NCBI GenBank assembly: GCA_016178585.1
Contig: JACOTA010000039.1
Location: 1-41,938 of the forward strand
Length of the DNA: 41,938 bases
Source of the DNA: Nitrospirota bacterium
Lineage (GTDB): Bacteria; Nitrospirota; Nitrospiria; JACQBW01
Direction: 5' to 3'
Made by a program: the position numbers and the translations under genes. This document shows, piece after piece, positions 7,882 through 17,510 of this stretch (the stretch's first letter is position 1; every line of letters starts with the position of its first letter). Below the pieces are notes generated by a model. It was not told where the DNA came from and did no database searches. It saw only the letters and a program-made list of their open reading frames with translations.

Positions 7882-8271
7882 CTATTTGACAAACCCTCTC
7901 GCCTTTGGAATGGAAATGTCACTCTTTCCAGAATGGCAGCGGTCGCAATAAATGGGCGGCCAGGCGATTCTTCCGTTATGACATTTGCCACAAAAATTCC
8001 CTTTGACGATTTTGACCATGGTAATGTCATTTGCGCCCTGTTTCATTTCAAAAATATTGGGATGACAAACTTTGCATTTAAAACGAATTCTATGAAACCA
8101 GTGGGGAAAAACCACCGGAGGCATTCCGGCTTTTTCGGCATAGTGATTCAATGTAATATCACCATATTCGGCTTTGCTGGTTGTGGCCGTGCTTAAAAGA
8201 CCCGCAATTGAAAAGATTGATGCGGAAACCGCAAGGAAAAGGGTAAGGCTGAAGATTTTTTTCTTATTCAT
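7882..8271 (-). CDS. Periplasmic triheme c7-type cytochrome
   Basis: A 129-residue protein with a cleavable signal peptide (likely cut after TSKA, residue 34) and no lipobox Cys, so probably soluble. CxxCH sites lie at 66-70, 94-98 and 109-113, and FPHWFH (55-60) plus His43 could be distal ligands, giving a compact c7-like triheme domain. It lacks the DW-x-x-ALRQG module of its three paralogues and has one extra residue between hemes 2 and 3. It is the promoter-proximal gene of the cluster; ATG 8271 has GGTGAG just upstream. Confidence 0.86.
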   Translation of the reverse strand: MNKKKIFSLTLFLAVSASIFSIAGLLSTATTSKAEYGDITLNHYAEKAGMPPVVFPHWFHRIRFKCKVCHPNIFEMKQGANDITMVKIVKGNFCGKCHNGRIAWPPIYCDRCHSGKSDISIPKARGFVK

Positions 8272-8336
8272 AGGCTCACCAGTTGAATAAAAAATATTAA
8301 TCGGAGTTGTAAAAGAATTGATGAAGAATGGAGGCT

Positions 8337-8365
8337 ACTTTAGCCGAATTGGAAAAGTGTGTCAA
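8337..8365 (-). promoter_or_regulatory. Sigma-70-type promoter of the cytochrome cluster
   Basis: On the minus strand TTGACA (8365-8360) is followed after exactly 17 bases by TAAAGT (8342-8337). The leader to the first cytochrome ATG at 8271 would be about 60 nt. All ten genes down to znuB follow with gaps of about 70 bases or less and no clear terminator seen between them. Confidence 0.65.
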
Positions 8366-8464
8366 TAGGAATTTTCAGTTATTTTTATGATTTTATTCAT
8401 CAAAGGAAAATTGGGTAAAATAATCAATCGGTACAGGAGGGTTTTCGGGCCTGCCAGGGTTAAG

Positions 8465-8605
8465 CCCAAGAACAGCGATAGAAAGTTGTCATTGCGAGCG
8501 AAGCGAAGCAATCTCGCCATCGTGAACCGAGATCGCCACGCACCCTGCGGGCGCTCGCGATGACAGGCAAAACAAGGAGTTACAAATCCTATCGCTGTTC
8601 TTGAG
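8465..8605. repeat. MITE-like 141-bp repeat, copy 1 (inverted relative to copies 2 and 3)
   Basis: Ends are CCCAAGAACAGCGATAG on the left and its near-complement CTATCGCTGTTCTTGAG on the right. The interior is made of palindromes, including GTCATTGCGAGCGAAGCGA with its partner arm. Its reverse complement differs from copy 3 (21312-21452) at about two positions. The flanks here (TTAAG and GGAGA) show no target duplication. Together with the rest of the 8272-8671 gap, which has no other gene, it separates the cytochrome cluster from pdhA. Confidence 0.85.
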
Positions 8606-8671
8606 GGAGAAGCTGACCATTCTCTTCTCTCTGATTTCGACGAGAAAGAGGTCAAGCGGTTTTATGAATCG

Positions 8672-9613
8672 ATGGAGCTTGCCCGCTCTTTCGATGAGAA
8701 AGCCCTTCATTTACAACGTCAAGGCAGATTGGGGACTTACGCTTCTATCAGGGGTCAAGAGGCTATCCAGGTCGGCGCAGGTCTGGCTCTTCAACCTTCG
8801 GATTGGTGGTTTCCCGCCTTTCGGGATATCGGTATTTCGATCATCAGAGGCCTTCCTTTAAAAAACCTTTTTTTTTACTGGTCCGGGGATGAAAGAGGAA
8901 ATGTCATTCCTCCAAACCAGAACGACTTCCCGATCGCGATTCCTGTGGGAACCCATATTCCCCATGCCGTCGGCGCCGCCTGGGGGGCTAAAATCAAAGG
9001 CGATCCGATTGCCGTGCTGGTTACTTTTGGCGATGGAGCGACGTCAAAAGGAGATTTTCACGAAGGGATGAATCTTGCCGGGGTTTTTTCCCTCCCCGTG
9101 GTTTTTTTATGTCAAAACAATCAATGGGCCATATCCGTCCCCCGGTCGAGGCAAACGGCCTCCCAAACCCTGGCTCAAAAAGCCATTGCTTATGGAATGA
9201 CCGGCGTTCAAATTGATGGTAACGATGTTTTCGGGGTGCATCAAACGACCAAAGCGGCGTTGGAAAAGGCCCGTAAGGGAGGCGGACCGACCTTTATCGA
9301 AGCTGTGACCTATCGGATGGGAGATCATACAACGGCTGACGATGCCTCACGCTACCGGTCGTCTGAAGAGGTTAAAGAGTGGGAAAAGAAGGACCCGATT
9401 CTTCGGCTAAAACAGTATATGAAAAATAAAAACTGGTGGACACAGTCCTATGAAGACCAGGTCAATCAAAACAGCCAGAATCGGATCTTGGAAGCGGTTA
9501 AAGAATATGAAGAATCCCCGCCTGTCGACCCCGGGGAAATATTTGACTATGTGTTTGAAAAACCAACGCCCGATCTGGTTGAACAGAAGAAAATTTTTCG
9601 GAAGAAAAAGTGA
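8672..9613 (+). CDS. pdhA: Pyruvate dehydrogenase E1 component, alpha subunit
   Basis: 313 residues from ATG 8672. It is the TPP-binding half of the E1 heterotetramer that decarboxylates pyruvate and transfers the acetyl group to lipoyl-E2. Motifs: QRQGRLGTYASIRGQEAIQV near the N-terminus, the TPP/Mg motif GDGATSKGDFHEGMNLAG with CQNNQWAIS, and the phosphorylation-loop-like YRMGDHTTADDASRYR. The frame stays open upstream of the ATG, encoding DFDEKEVKRFYES, which looks like the usual E1alpha N-terminal helix, but it runs into the repeat at 8465-8605 with no ATG, GTG or TTG. The true N-terminus may be disturbed by that repeat. Downstream, pdhB overlaps by four bases. Confidence 0.9.
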   Translation: MELARSFDEKALHLQRQGRLGTYASIRGQEAIQVGAGLALQPSDWWFPAFRDIGISIIRGLPLKNLFFYWSGDERGNVIPPNQNDFPIAIPVGTHIPHAVGAAWGAKIKGDPIAVLVTFGDGATSKGDFHEGMNLAGVFSLPVVFLCQNNQWAISVPRSRQTASQTLAQKAIAYGMTGVQIDGNDVFGVHQTTKAALEKARKGGGPTFIEAVTYRMGDHTTADDASRYRSSEEVKEWEKKDPILRLKQYMKNKNWWTQSYEDQVNQNSQNRILEAVKEYEESPPVDPGEIFDYVFEKPTPDLVEQKKIFRKKK

Positions 9614-10590
9614 AGATGGAAAAATTGACGCTTGTTCAAGCCATTAATCTGGCCCTGAAAGAGGAGATGGCAAGCAATCCCAATGTTGTTGTGATGGGAG
9701 AAGACGTCGGTAAAGATGGCGGTGTCTTCCGCGCAACGGTAGGATTACTTGAAGCGTTCGGTGAAAAACGGGTCATCGACACCCCTCTTTCAGAAACAGG
9801 TATTGTTGGCGCGGCGGTCGGAATGGCGGCTTATGGATTAATTCCGGTTGTTGAAATCCAATTTTTGGGGTTTATTTATCCCGCAATGGAACAAATTATC
9901 TCTCATGCCGCACGGTTACGAACCCGGACAAAAAGCCGCTATCATTGCCCCATGGTCATTCGGGCTCCCTATGGCGGGGGAATTCATGCTCCCGAGCATC
10001 ACTCTGAAAGCTCCGAAGCCTTATTTTTTCATGTCCCTGGAATAAAAGTGGTTGTTCCGTCGACGCCATCGGATGCCAGAGCTCTTCTGAAATCGGCGAT
10101 CCGGGACCCGGACCCGGTGTTGTTTTTAGAGCCTGCCCGGATTTACCGGTCGATCAAGGAGGAAATCAAAGGAGATGGTTTGGTTCCTCTGGGAGAAGCG
10201 CGAACGGCCAAAACGGGTAAGGATATCACATTAATCGCCTGGGGAGCGATGCTTCAGGTTGCCTTAAAAGCTGCTGAAGCGGTTCAAAAGGAAGGAATTG
10301 AAGCGGAGGTTATAGATTTAAGGACGCTCTATCCCATGGATACGGATAAAATAATAGAGTCGATTAAAAAAACAGGCCGCGGGGTTATCGTCCATGAGGC
10401 GCCCTTAAAAGGGGGGCTGGGAGGCGAAATCGCGGCGGTCATTCAGGAAAAAGCGCTCCTCTATCTTGAGGCGCCTGTCTCAAGAGTTGCGGGCTTTAAT
10501 ACCGCGATTCCCCTTCCGAAAATGGAACAGTTTTATCTGCCGAACCCTGAGGGGATTGTCGAGGCTATTCATCGAACGCTTTGTTTCTAA
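9610..10590 (+). CDS. pdhB: Pyruvate dehydrogenase E1 component, beta subunit
   Basis: 326 residues from a GTG that overlaps the pdhA stop (GTGA); the ATG at 9616 is an equally possible start. Transketolase pyrimidine-binding domain: VVVMGEDVGKDGGVFRAT, then IDTPLSETGIVGAAVGMA; C-terminal transketolase domain: GKDITLIAWGAMLQVALKAA and VIDLRTLYPMD. It pairs with PdhA to form E1; the conserved Glu of the GED motif region helps activate TPP. The subunit order alpha-beta-E2 is the usual one for a two-subunit E1. Confidence 0.93.
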   Translation: MKMEKLTLVQAINLALKEEMASNPNVVVMGEDVGKDGGVFRATVGLLEAFGEKRVIDTPLSETGIVGAAVGMAAYGLIPVVEIQFLGFIYPAMEQIISHAARLRTRTKSRYHCPMVIRAPYGGGIHAPEHHSESSEALFFHVPGIKVVVPSTPSDARALLKSAIRDPDPVLFLEPARIYRSIKEEIKGDGLVPLGEARTAKTGKDITLIAWGAMLQVALKAAEAVQKEGIEAEVIDLRTLYPMDTDKIIESIKKTGRGVIVHEAPLKGGLGGEIAAVIQEKALLYLEAPVSRVAGFNTAIPLPKMEQFYLPNPEGIVEAIHRTLCF

Positions 10591-10616
10591 CTTTATTTAC
10601 GGGTGGAGATTTATTC

Positions 10617-11870
10617 ATGCCGAAAGAATTTAAATTTGCGGATTTAGGCGAAGGGATTACCGAAGGGGAAATTGTAAAGTGGTTTGTTCAGGAAGGGTCC
10701 GCGGTTACCGTGGACCAGACCCTTCTTGAAGTTGAAACCGATAAGGCAATCGTACCCATTTCTTCTCCTTTTACAGGGATCATTAAAGCGATTCATGGAA
10801 AAGAAGGGGAAATCATAAAGGTCGGGGATGTGTTAGTGGAGTTCTCGGACGAAAGGCTTAAAAAAGATTTCGGGTCCGTTGTTGGCATACTGGAAGAAGC
10901 CCCGGAAGATTTGGAAGAGGCGCGGCCGGATCCTGGTGTCATTGAAAAGTCCCGTGCCATTCCTTCAGTAAGGGTTTTGGCCAGGTCGATCGGAGTCGAT
11001 TTAAACCGGGTGAAAGGAACGGGTCCCGAAGGACGGATTCGAAAAGAGGATGTTTTAGCTTATTCTTCAGCTTCAGAGGTGGAAAGCAAAAGGCTTGCGC
11101 CTCATGCTGCGCCAGGCGGGAAGCCGGAGTCGGGCGGCATTGAGATCGAAGTTGTCCGCCCTCCAGATTCAGTGGAGCGGATTCCTTTTAAAGGGATCAG
11201 AAGAACGGCCGCCAGGCTTGTGGTTGATTCGGTCCAGAAAATACCCCACGTTACCTTTATGGATAAAGCCGATATGACCCGTCTGCAAGAGGTGCGGGAG
11301 CAGGAGAAGACGGCGATCGAAAAACAAGGCCTTAAGTTAACCTATCTCCCTTTTATCATCAAATCGGTCATTGCCGGGTTAAAGCTCTATCCTTATTTAA
11401 ACTCAAGTCTGGATGAAGGTCGTCAGGAAATTATATTAAAAAAATATTATCATATCGGGATCGCTGTCGATACGCCAAACGGCCTAATGGTTTTTGCCCT
11501 CAAAAATGCCGACCAAAAAAGCATTCTCGAGATCGCGAGAGAACTCAATGATCTGGGTCAAAAAGCGGTCTCCAGAACCATTGACTTAAAAGATTTAAAG
11601 GGAAGCACTTTTACGATCACTAATTATGGGGTCATTGGCGGAACTTACGGGACGCCCATCATCAATTATCCCGAAGCCGCCATTCTGGGTGTTGGAAAGA
11701 TTGAAGACCAGGCCGTTGTCATCAACGGAAAAATTGTCATCCGAAAGATTGCCCCCCTCTCCCTTGCTTTTGATCATCGCCTTATTGACGGGGCGGATGC
11801 CGGCCGATTTTTAAACGCCGTGATCGAGCATATCCAGAACCCCAACCTTCTCCTCATCGAAAGCCGATAA
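10617..11870 (+). CDS. pdhC: Pyruvate dehydrogenase E2, dihydrolipoamide acetyltransferase
   Basis: 417 residues, three domains: one lipoyl domain (about 1-77, lipoylated Lys in VETDKAIVPI), a peripheral-subunit-binding domain (IPSVRVLARSIGVDLNRVKG, then TGPEGRIRKEDVLAY), and a catalytic acyltransferase domain ending with LAFDHRLIDGADAGRF, which holds the catalytic HxxxDG. ATG 10617 is chosen over an in-frame ATG at 10581 because GGGTGGAGA precedes it and the lipoyl domain begins at once. No E3 (lpd) gene lies in the window. A branched-chain 2-oxoacid specificity cannot be excluded, but gene order and E1 sequence favour pyruvate. Confidence 0.88.
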   Translation: MPKEFKFADLGEGITEGEIVKWFVQEGSAVTVDQTLLEVETDKAIVPISSPFTGIIKAIHGKEGEIIKVGDVLVEFSDERLKKDFGSVVGILEEAPEDLEEARPDPGVIEKSRAIPSVRVLARSIGVDLNRVKGTGPEGRIRKEDVLAYSSASEVESKRLAPHAAPGGKPESGGIEIEVVRPPDSVERIPFKGIRRTAARLVVDSVQKIPHVTFMDKADMTRLQEVREQEKTAIEKQGLKLTYLPFIIKSVIAGLKLYPYLNSSLDEGRQEIILKKYYHIGIAVDTPNGLMVFALKNADQKSILEIARELNDLGQKAVSRTIDLKDLKGSTFTITNYGVIGGTYGTPIINYPEAAILGVGKIEDQAVVINGKIVIRKIAPLSLAFDHRLIDGADAGRFLNAVIEHIQNPNLLLIESR

Positions 11871-11878
11871 AAGTCTCC

Positions 11879-12016
11879 CCCAAGAGAGATAGGATTTGTA
11901 ACTCCTTGTTTTGCCTGTCATCGCGAGCACCCGTAGGGTGCGTGGCGATCTCGGTTCAAGATAGCGAGATTGCTTCACTTCGCTCGCAATGACAACTTTC
12001 TATCGCTGGTCTTGGG
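11879..12016. repeat. MITE-like repeat, copy 2 (138 bp)
   Basis: Same element as copies 1 and 3, same orientation as copy 3. It has a 3-bp deletion in the left terminal repeat (CCCAAGAGAGATAGG) and a few substitutions, some of which keep the internal hairpins paired (CACCCGTAGGGTG here, CGCCCGCAGGGTG in copy 3). It begins 8 bases after the E2 stop codon. Flanks TCTCC and TCCTC are not a clean target duplication. Confidence 0.85.
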
Positions 12017-12030
12017 TCCTCTTTTTCATA

Positions 12031-12060
12031 TTGACGGTTACGGCTGAATTGTGCTAATTT
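12031..12060 (+). promoter_or_regulatory. Possible promoter for ilvBNC
   Basis: TTGACG (12031-12036) and TAATTT (12055-12060), spaced 18 bases, with TG upstream of the -10 (TGCTAATTT), an extended -10 form. It starts 14 bases after repeat copy 2 and about 100 nt before the ilvB ATG. The leader shows no T-box or attenuator that I can recognise. Confidence 0.45.
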
Positions 12061-12158
12061 ATTGAAAAATCGTCCATTTTTATTTCCTTTTTTGGAAATT
12101 TAATTTCTTGATTTAAAGACGACTTTCTTAAAACGAAAAACAGGGTAGGAATTTTTCT

Positions 12159-13922
12159 ATGAAGTTGACAGGCTCCCAAATTTTACTTGAATCTCTTAAG
12201 AAAGAAGGGGTCGATACCATTTTTGGTCTTCCCGGAGGGGTGGTGTTGGGTATTTTTGATGCCCTTTATCATGAAAAGGCCCTGAAGGTCATCTTGACCC
12301 GCCATGAGCAGGGGGCCATGCATATGGGTGAGGGGTATGCCAAAGTAACCGGTAAAGCGGGGGTCGTTCTGGTGACCTCGGGACCCGGAGCGACCAATAC
12401 CGTGACAGGGTTAACCAACGCCTATATGGATTCCTGTCCACTGGTGGTGATTACCGGTCAGGTGCCTACTCAAATGATTGGGAACGACGCCTTTCAGGAA
12501 GCCGATATTGTCGGAATCAGCCGTCCCTGCACGAAGTATAGTTTTCTCGTCAAAGATGTCAAAGATCTTGCCCAGATTATCAAAGAAGCGTTTTATATTG
12601 CGACCACCGGGCGCCCTGGTCCGGTTTTAATTGATCTCCCCAAAGATGTGACCTTTGCCAAAACCGAGTTTAAATATCCCGATAAGGTTTCGATCCGGAG
12701 TTATAACCCAACCATTCAGGGAAATAAATGGCAGGTCAAACAGGCGGCTCTTTCCATCGCAAAGGCCAAAAGACCCGTTTTGTACGTGGGTGGCGGTGTG
12801 GTGCTCTCTAATGCTTACGACGAAATCAAGGAATTGGCTGAACTAACCCAGATTCCGGTAACGATGACCTTAATGGGATTGGGGGCTTTTCCAGGCACAC
12901 ACCCTCTTTCCCTGGGAATGCTGGGCATGCATGGCTTGGCCTGCGCCAATTGGGCCGTTCATGACTGTGATCTATTAATTGCCGTGGGGGCGCGGTTTGA
13001 CGACAGGGTTACCGGTAAGGTTTCTGAATTTGCGCCCAATTGCGAGGTGATCCATATTGATATCGACCCCACTTCGATCCGAAAGAATTTTAAGGTAGAC
13101 GTTCCGATCGTCGGGGATGTGAAGAGTGTTTTAAAAGAATTAAATGAGGTCATTAAAAATTCTTTTATCGGCAACGAAGATTTGAAGGCGTTGAGAAAAC
13201 CCTGGATGGCTCAAATTGGACAATGGAAAAAGGAACGGCCGCTGCAATATCATCAAGAAGCGGATGTCATTAAGCCCCAGTTTGTCATCGAAAAGCTCTA
13301 TGAACTCACCAAGGGAAACGCCATTGTAACCACCGATGTCGGACAACATCAGATGTGGGCGGCGCAGTTTTATAAATTTAATCAATCCCGTACCTTTTTA
13401 AATTCCGGAGGTTTGGGAACGATGGGTTACGGTTTCCCCGCGGCTCTGGGAGCCCAGGCGGCTTTTCCGGAAAAACTTGTGATTAATATTAGCGGGGATG
13501 GAAGCATCCAGATGAATATTCAGGAATTGGCGACTGCAGTGGTGGAAAACCTCCCGGTGAAGGTAGCGATTTTGAATAACCGATATTTAGGAATGGTTCG
13601 CCAATGGCAGCAGCTTTTTTACGAAAACCGGTATTCTTCCAGCTATCTCGATCAAAGCCCCGATTTTGTCAAATTGGCCGAAGCCTACGGAGCGGTGGGA
13701 CTCAGAGCGTCCAGGCCCGATGAAGTCGAGGGCGTCATTCTCAAGGCGTTAAAAGTTAAAGGGCCCGTCGTCATGGATTTTGTGGTGGATTCCAATGAAA
13801 ACGTTTATCCTATGGTTCCGGCCGGCGGGTCAAACTACGCCATGGTTTTCGAAGATCCGAAGCCTGTTCAGGAAGACAAGCCTGCCCGATTGGCAGATCC
13901 CGATTCAATTTTAACCGCGTAA
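12159..13922 (+). CDS. ilvB: Acetolactate synthase, large (catalytic) subunit
   Basis: 587 residues. It condenses two pyruvates to 2-acetolactate (or pyruvate with 2-ketobutyrate), the first common step to Val, Leu and Ile. TPP-enzyme architecture: N-terminal domain with [15 protein letters not shown] and the catalytic Glu in [17 protein letters not shown], a central domain binding FAD, and a C-terminal TPP domain with the motif [18 protein letters not shown] ending in [33 protein letters not shown] is typical of biosynthetic AHAS rather than catabolic enzymes. The start has GGTAGGAA upstream. It is followed 18 bases later by its regulatory subunit. Confidence 0.96.
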   Translation: MKLTGSQILLESLKKEGVDTIFGLPGGVVLGIFDALYHEKALKVILTRHEQGAMHMGEGYAKVTGKAGVVLVTSGPGATNTVTGLTNAYMDSCPLVVITGQVPTQMIGNDAFQEADIVGISRPCTKYSFLVKDVKDLAQIIKEAFYIATTGRPGPVLIDLPKDVTFAKTEFKYPDKVSIRSYNPTIQGNKWQVKQAALSIAKAKRPVLYVGGGVVLSNAYDEIKELAELTQIPVTMTLMGLGAFPGTHPLSLGMLGMHGLACANWAVHDCDLLIAVGARFDDRVTGKVSEFAPNCEVIHIDIDPTSIRKNFKVDVPIVGDVKSVLKELNEVIKNSFIGNEDLKALRKPWMAQIGQWKKERPLQYHQEADVIKPQFVIEKLYELTKGNAIVTTDVGQHQMWAAQFYKFNQSRTFLNSGGLGTMGYGFPAALGAQAAFPEKLVINISGDGSIQMNIQELATAVVENLPVKVAILNNRYLGMVRQWQQLFYENRYSSSYLDQSPDFVKLAEAYGAVGLRASRPDEVEGVILKALKVKGPVVMDFVVDSNENVYPMVPAGGSNYAMVFEDPKPVQEDKPARLADPDSILTA

Positions 13923-13940
13923 TTTAAAGAAATTTAACTC

Positions 13941-14459
13941 ATGCAGCGTATCATTTCAATTCAGGTTGAGAACAAGTTTGGCGTTTTATCGCGAGTCGCC
14001 GGTCTTTTCAGCGGACGAGGATTTAATATTGAAAGCCTTTCAGTGGGTCCGACAACAGATCCCACCATGTCTCAAATGACGATTGTCACTGAAGGGGATG
14101 AGCGGATTATCGAACAGATCGTCAAGCAGCTCAATAAGCTGATCGATGTCATTAAAGTGGTTGATTTAACTGAAAACGAGTTCGTCGAACGGGAAATGGC
14201 TTTAATCAAAGTCCATGCAAAGGGAGAAGATCGGGCGGAGGCCCTTCGGCTCACCGATATCTTTAGAGCAAAAATCATCGATTCCAGTCCAACTTCTTAT
14301 ACCATTGAAATCTCCGGCGAGGTAAAAAAAATAGAAGCAATGATTAACCTCCTTCGACCCTTGGGAATAAAGGAGGTCGTCCGCACCGGTCGTATCGCGA
14401 TTGCTCGTGAAGAAGCCAAAATGCTGTTGCAAAGAGAAAAGAAGGTCGCGGAAGGCTAA
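13941..14459 (+). CDS. ilvN: Acetolactate synthase, small (regulatory) subunit
   Basis: 172 residues. N-terminal ACT domain: RIISIQVENKFGVLSRVAGL, then FSGRGFNIESLSVGPT, the loop that binds feedback-inhibiting valine in the family. The C-terminal half (AKGEDRAEALRLTDIFRAKI and SYTIEISGEVKKIEAMINLL) is the AHAS small-subunit domain that activates the catalytic subunit. The symbol ilvH is used for the same family. It is likely translated from the ilvBNC message. Confidence 0.95.
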   Translation: MQRIISIQVENKFGVLSRVAGLFSGRGFNIESLSVGPTTDPTMSQMTIVTEGDERIIEQIVKQLNKLIDVIKVVDLTENEFVEREMALIKVHAKGEDRAEALRLTDIFRAKIIDSSPTSYTIEISGEVKKIEAMINLLRPLGIKEVVRTGRIAIAREEAKMLLQREKKVAEG

Positions 14460-14473
14460 TTTTAATAAAATAG

Positions 14474-16132
<1,659 letters not shown>

Positions 16133-16136
<4 letters not shown>

Positions 16137-16939
16137 TTAAAATGACAAAGGTAAAACAAAAAGGAGTTTATTTAATTCCTAACCTGTTTACCACCGGGAA
16201 TATTTTCAGCGGTTTTTACGCCATTATTTCAATATTTAATGCGGAATATCTGATGGCTGCCTACGCCATTCTTGCCGCGACCATATTTGACACCCTTGAC
16301 GGAAAAGCGGCCCGATTAGCCAATGCTACCAGCCGGTTCGGGACAGAATATGATTCCCTGGCTGATTTAATTTCTTTCGGTTTGGCCCCGGGATTGTTGA
16401 TTTATTCCTGGGCGTTGCATTCGTACAATCGCCTGGGATGGATCGCCGCTTTTCTTTTCGTCGTTTGTGGCGCATTGCGTCTTGCAAGGTTTAACGTCCA
16501 ATCCACGGTGTCAGATCCCCGGTATTTTACCGGGCTTCCTATTCCTGCGGCCGCCAGCACTGTTGCGATGATGGTCATCCTGGACAATCACATTCTAAGG
16601 CTTGGGTCTGAAGTAAAACCGGTTTTAATTCTCGTGATGACCTACGCCCTGGCTTTCTTAATGGTCAGTAATATCAAATATCGCAGTTTTAAAGATATTA
16701 ATTTAAATTCCAAACGTTCTTTTCAATATCTGGTTTGGGCGATTCTTATTTTTGTCGTGATTGTGTTAGAGCCCCATATTATGTTATTCTCAATCGTGGT
16801 TCTCTATGCGCTTTCAGGGCCGATTTCCAGGCCTTTTAGAGCGGTGTTTTCAAGGGCCTCGACGAAGAAAGAAGAGATTGATTCGGATGAAGAATTTGAT
16901 GATTTTGATGAGGAGCAGATTCATCATCCTCATCGATAA
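16133..16939 (+). CDS. pssA: CDP-diacylglycerol-serine O-phosphatidyltransferase
   Basis: 268 residues, several membrane helices. The CDP-alcohol phosphatidyltransferase motif D-G-x2-A-R-x8-G-x3-D-x3-D is visible in DGKAARLANATSRFG, then EYDSLAD. It makes phosphatidylserine, the substrate of Psd encoded immediately upstream (ATGA overlap), so both phosphatidylethanolamine steps are coupled. The C-terminal tail is strongly acidic (DSDEEFDDFDEEQ) and ends with HHPHR. An AT-rich inverted repeat (ATTTTGT/ACAAAAT at 16975-16991) follows and might be a weak terminator. Confidence 0.94.
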
Positions 16940-17039
16940 AAATAAATAAAGGCATTGAAGAGGAATAGTAAACCATTTTGTCTAACAAAATAAGAGCTTG
17001 AACATCAGGCTTTGCCTGTGTGAAAGCGGGGTTCGGGGG

Positions 17040-17325
17040 CATTGGAGGATTTCGCGAAGCGAAACCGCACAGGCCCTTGAGTCTAATAGAGAGCCGGTGG
17101 ATGGTGCAAACCGGCAGGCAAATGGTTGAACTCGCCTTGGAGCCGCATCTTTGAACGGGGGACTCATTCCTGCCAGGAGATGCCGGAAGCTTACCGTAAC
17201 CAAAAGCCAATGAAGGAACTCTTTTTGATTTAAAAAAAGAGGTCAAAGCAGGGTGGTACCACGAAGAAACCTTCGTCCCTGTGAGGTTGTCGTAACGACC
17301 TTACAGGCATGAAGGTTTCTTTATT
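17040..17325 (+). ncRNA. T-box leader (leucine specifier CTC) upstream of leuA
   Basis: The 3' end carries the T-box core GGGTGGTACCACG at 17251-17263 with its antiterminator partner CGTCCCT at 17274-17280. The 5' end has the Stem I distal segment GAGAGCCGGTGGATGGTGCA (17090-17109) with its closing arm ACCGGC, and a specifier loop GAA-CTC-GCC at 17128-17136. CTC is a leucine codon, matching the product of the downstream gene. The RNA is expected to read uncharged tRNA-Leu: unacylated tRNA stabilises the antiterminator, and leuA is transcribed. The 5' limit is approximate because base pairing at the foot of Stem I was judged by eye. Confidence 0.9.
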
Positions 17326-17328
17326 TCT
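17265..17328 (+). terminator. T-box-controlled intrinsic terminator
   Basis: AGAAACCTTC (17265-17274) pairs perfectly with GAAGGTTTCT (17311-17320). The inner arm CCTGTGAGGT (17278-17287) pairs with ACCTTACAGG (17298-17307) with one G-U. TTTATTTC follows. The stem uses CGTCCCT, the 3' arm of the antiterminator, so the two folds are mutually exclusive. Confidence 0.85.
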
Positions 17329-17330
17329 AG

Positions 17331-17510
17331 CTAGTGTAGTGAGTCCAACGCTTCTTTACATTTGGTTTGTCATTGCGAGGAACATTAGTGACGAAGCAAT
17401 CCCCTGTTTATGTCCGTTAAAAAGCGAGATTGCTTCACTTCGTTCGCAATGACAATCTTTAACATGATATGCTGGCTGGTTATAATGCAAAGTATGACTC
17501 ACTACACTAG
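17331..17510. repeat. 180-bp MITE-like element with 15-bp perfect terminal inverted repeats
   Basis: CTAGTGTAGTGAGTC (17331-17345) and GACTCACTACACTAG (17496-17510) are exact reverse complements. The interior includes GTCATTGCGAGGAACATTAG at the left and GCGAGATTGCTTCACTTCGT with GCAATGACA at the right, the same palindromic core that lies inside the repeats at 8465, 11879 and 21312, although the ends differ. No ORF, and no clear target duplication. It sits between the T-box terminator and leuA. In the 16940-17620 gap this, the T-box and two related short segments are all I see. Confidence 0.85.

Noticed and set aside
8465-8605. CRISPR repeat-spacer array
   Set aside because: Copies of the repeat are kilobases apart with no regular spacers; terminal inverted repeats fit a MITE.
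8362-8655. 97-codon minus-strand frame across repeat copy 1
   Set aside because: Its coding potential comes from the repeat and noncoding flank; parts recur wherever the repeat occurs.
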